7,849 bases of DNA from assembly GCA_012514915.1 (NCBI GenBank), contig JAAYZJ010000350.1, forward strand, positions 1 to 7,849. Direction: 5' to 3'. This stretch comes from Lentisphaerota bacterium. Lineage in GTDB: Bacteria > Verrucomicrobiota > Kiritimatiellia > RFP12 > JAAYLN01. Below, piece after piece: positions 5,851-7,849 of the stretch. How positions within the stretch are numbered: the first letter of the stretch is position 1; every line of letters begins with the position of its first letter. The notes beneath the pieces are model-generated. The model was not told where the DNA came from. It did not search any database and worked only from the letters and a program-made list of their open reading frames with translations. Position numbers and translations under genes: made by a program.

Positions 5851-7849
5851 GCGGGGCGCCAAACCGTAAGCCACGCGGCCGCAAGGGCAAGACGTCCGCG
5901 GCGGAGCCGCAGCCGCCCAGCCTGTTCGACCATCTCGACGAGCTGTTCGCGCCCCCGCTGGAGCCGGCGGAGGACGAGGCCGGCGGGGAACCCGCCGCCC
6001 CGGCCGCGGCGGCGCCGCAGGCCATTGCGCCCGCCCGCCCGCCCGCCGCGCCCGTGCCCGAGACCTTCGAGCATGGCGGCAAGGGGCCGATGCGTGAACT
6101 GATCAACGCCAACTTCCTGCAGTTCGCCTCGTACACGATCTGCAACCGCGCGATTCCCGCCGCCGAGGACGGATTCAAGCCCGTGCAGCGGCGCATTATG
6201 CACGCCCTGTGGGAAAAAGACGACGGACGCCTGATCAAGGTCGCCAACATCGTGGGCCACACGATGCAGTACCACCCGCACGGTGACGCCTCGATCGGCG
6301 ATGCCATCGTCAACCTGGCCAACAAGCGCTACCTGATCGAGGGGCAGGGCAACTTCGGCAACATCTACACCGGCGATCCGGCCGCGGCCATGCGCTACAT
6401 CGAGTGCCGCCTGACGGAACTCGCGCGCCACGAACTGTTCAATCCCAAGCTCACCACGTTCATCCCCAGCTACGACGGGCGCAACCAGGAGCCGATCCTG
6501 CTGCCCGCCAAGCTGCCGGTGCTGCTGATGCTGGGTGCCGAGGGGATCGCCGTCGGCCTCTCGACCACCATTCTGCCGCACAACTTCGTCGAGCTGATCG
6601 AGGCGGAGATCGCCGTCATCCAGAACAAGCCCTTCACCCTCTATCCCGACTTCCAGACGGGTGGCCTGATGGATGTCTCGGAATATGCCGATGGCGTCGG
6701 CCGCATCAAGGTGCGCGCGCGCATCGAGCCGCGACAGCACAACCGCCTGGTCATCACGGCCCTCCCCTGGGGCAACACGACCGAATCGCTGATCGCCGAC
6801 ATCGAGGACGCCATCCGCCGCAAGAAGGTGCCGGTCAAGGAGATCAGCGACTTCACCTCCGACCAGGTCGAGATCGAGCTGACCCTCGCGGCGGGGGCCA
6901 CGCAGGAGAAGACCATCCAGGCCCTGTACGCCTTCACCAAATGCGAATCGTCGGTCTCCAGCCGCCCCGTCGTGTTGTTCGAAAACCGCCCGCGCGAGAT
7001 GACCGTCAGCGAGATCCTGAAGGTCAACGCCAACCAGTTGCTCGACATCAGCCGCCGCGAGCTCGAACTGCGGCGGGATCAACTGGACGCATCCTTCCAC
7101 GCCAAGACGCTGGAGCAGATCTTCATCGAGGAGCGGATCTACAAGCGCATCGAGGAGGAGACCACCTACGAGGCGGTCCAGCAGGCCGTGCTCGGGGGGT
7201 TCGTCCCGTTCCGCAAGCGGCTGCGCCGCGAGGTCACGCTCGACGATGTCGAAGGCCTGCTGCAGATCCGCATCCGCCGCATCTCACGCTACGACATCAA
7301 CAAGAACCGCGAGGAGATCGAGGCCATCCTCAAGGAAGAGGCCGAGGTCGCCGACAACCTGGCCCATCTGCGTGCCACCGTCATCCGCTACCTGAAGGGT
7401 TTGATCAAAAAGTACGGCAGGACCTACCCGCGGCGGACGGAAATCGCGGCGGCTGCCTTCGGGCCGATCGAGGTGCGGGCGCTGACCGCCGCGGAGTTGA
7501 GTGTGAAACTCGACGCGGCGACGGGCTTTGTCGGAACCGACATCCGCGGCGGCGAGGAGCTGTTCAAATGCTCCTCGCTGGACAAGATCCTGGTGGTCTG
7601 GGCCGACGGGCGCTACAAGATGCTGCCGCCGCCCGACAAGTTCTTCGTCGACCACGACTATCTGGCGATCATGCTCTACGACCGGAACCAGGAATACACC
7701 GCCGTCTACACCGAACCGCACTACGGCTTCAGCTACATCAAGCGGTTTGCCTTCGGCGGGCTCGTCCAGAACAAGGAATACCGGCTGGCGCCGGAAAAGA
7801 GCAAGGTGCTGCTGCTCGTCGAGGACGTCCCCGACACGCTTTACGTCAA
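5847..7849 (+). CDS. parC: DNA topoisomerase IV subunit A (ParC), DNA-cleaving subunit (partial, 3' end outside window)
   Basis: The frame starts at GTG 5847, overlapping the parE stop as GTGA, and is open to the window edge (667 codons). This subunit cuts and rejoins both DNA strands. Residues 1-81 are an unusual basic then Pro/Ala-rich extension. The winged-helix domain follows, with GFKPVQRRIMHAL, the HPHGDASIGD helix (A148 at the gyrase Ser83 position, D152 at Asp87) and the catalytic Y184 in AMRYIECRL. The tower region contains EGIAVGLST and PDFQTGGLMDV. A long helical segment with FIEERIYKRIEEE leads to the C-terminal domain from about residue 555 (GFVGTDI; SYIKRF at 629-634), which is cut off. 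Core motifs and the C-terminal region match Bacteroidetes-type ParC. The overlap implies translational coupling with parE and balanced subunit supply. Internal Met82 (6090) is a possible alternative start. Confidence 0.95.
   Translation, partial: MSGAPNRKPRGRKGKTSAAEPQPPSLFDHLDELFAPPLEPAEDEAGGEPAAPAAAAPQAIAPARPPAAPVPETFEHGGKGPMRELINANFLQFASYTICNRAIPAAEDGFKPVQRRIMHALWEKDDGRLIKVANIVGHTMQYHPHGDASIGDAIVNLANKRYLIEGQGNFGNIYTGDPAAAMRYIECRLTELARHELFNPKLTTFIPSYDGRNQEPILLPAKLPVLLMLGAEGIAVGLSTTILPHNFVELIEAEIAVIQNKPFTLYPDFQTGGLMDVSEYADGVGRIKVRARIEPRQHNRLVITALPWGNTTESLIADIEDAIRRKKVPVKEISDFTSDQVEIELTLAAGATQEKTIQALYAFTKCESSVSSRPVVLFENRPREMTVSEILKVNANQLLDISRRELELRRDQLDASFHAKTLEQIFIEERIYKRIEEETTYEAVQQAVLGGFVPFRKRLRREVTLDDVEGLLQIRIRRISRYDINKNREEIEAILKEEAEVADNLAHLRATVIRYLKGLIKKYGRTYPRRTEIAAAAFGPIEVRALTAAELSVKLDAATGFVGTDIRGGEELFKCSSLDKILVVWADGRYKMLPPPDKFFVDHDYLAIMLYDRNQEYTAVYTEPHYGFSYIKRFAFGGLVQNKEYRLAPEKSKVLLLVEDVPDTLYV
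6029..6047 (+). repeat. Tetranucleotide repeat (GCCC), about 4.75 copies, within parC
   Basis: Four full GCCC units and a partial fifth lie in the part of parC encoding the Pro/Ala-rich N-terminal extension. Because the unit is not a multiple of three, gain or loss of one copy would shift the frame. The tract is short, so it may be simply a by-product of Ala/Pro/Arg codons in GC-rich DNA. Confidence 0.6.

Noticed and set aside
3904..7100. Long minus-strand open frames opposite parE and parC (377 and 442 codons)
   Set aside because: They mirror strongly coding plus-strand genes with GC-rich third positions, and their Asp/Val/Leu/Arg-rich translations match no family. They are antisense shadows.

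Overview
This is a GC-rich bacterial chromosomal window with six genes. There are no rRNA or tRNA genes, insertion sequences or CRISPR repeats. The gene set suggests a member of the PVC group (Planctomycetes, Verrucomicrobia, Lentisphaerae, Kiritimatiellae). Three points support this: a secreted protein resembling the N-terminus of DUF4091-type glycoside-hydrolase-like proteins, a DUF1080 (3-keto-disaccharide hydrolase family) protein, and a topoisomerase IV pair of the type also found in Bacteroidetes and Chlamydiae. The phylum call is inference from gene content; no marker gene settles it.

Region 1 (1-1410) holds two divergent genes. On the minus strand, a secreted protein starts at 603 and runs off the left edge. 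On the plus strand, a DUF1080-family protein occupies 757-1410. The 153-base gap between them has back-to-back sigma70-like promoters. The minus-strand promoter sits so close to its ATG that the transcript would be leaderless. Both products look carbohydrate-related.

Region 2 (1425-3923) holds three plus-strand genes. The first is an M42-family metallo-aminopeptidase with all its metal ligands, under its own extended -10 promoter. The second is a cyclophilin-type peptidyl-prolyl isomerase with a signal peptide and a second, well-placed internal ribosome binding site that could also yield a cytoplasmic form. The third is a small putative lipoprotein with the acetolactate decarboxylase fold signature but without nearly all the zinc and catalytic residues. 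The last two are probably translationally coupled and both point to the cell envelope.

Region 3 (3960-7849) is a parE-parC operon for topoisomerase IV, preceded by a perfect short inverted repeat. The genes overlap by four bases (GTGA). ParE has complete GHKL ATPase and TOPRIM motifs. ParC has the catalytic tyrosine, an unusual roughly 80-residue Pro/Ala-rich N-terminal extension, and a C-terminal domain cut off by the window end. Both subunits carry natural substitutions at positions that govern quinolone binding in gyrase.

The most unusual item is the acetolactate-decarboxylase-like lipoprotein that looks like a pseudoenzyme. The possible dual-start cyclophilin comes second. Most of the rest is ordinary housekeeping content.
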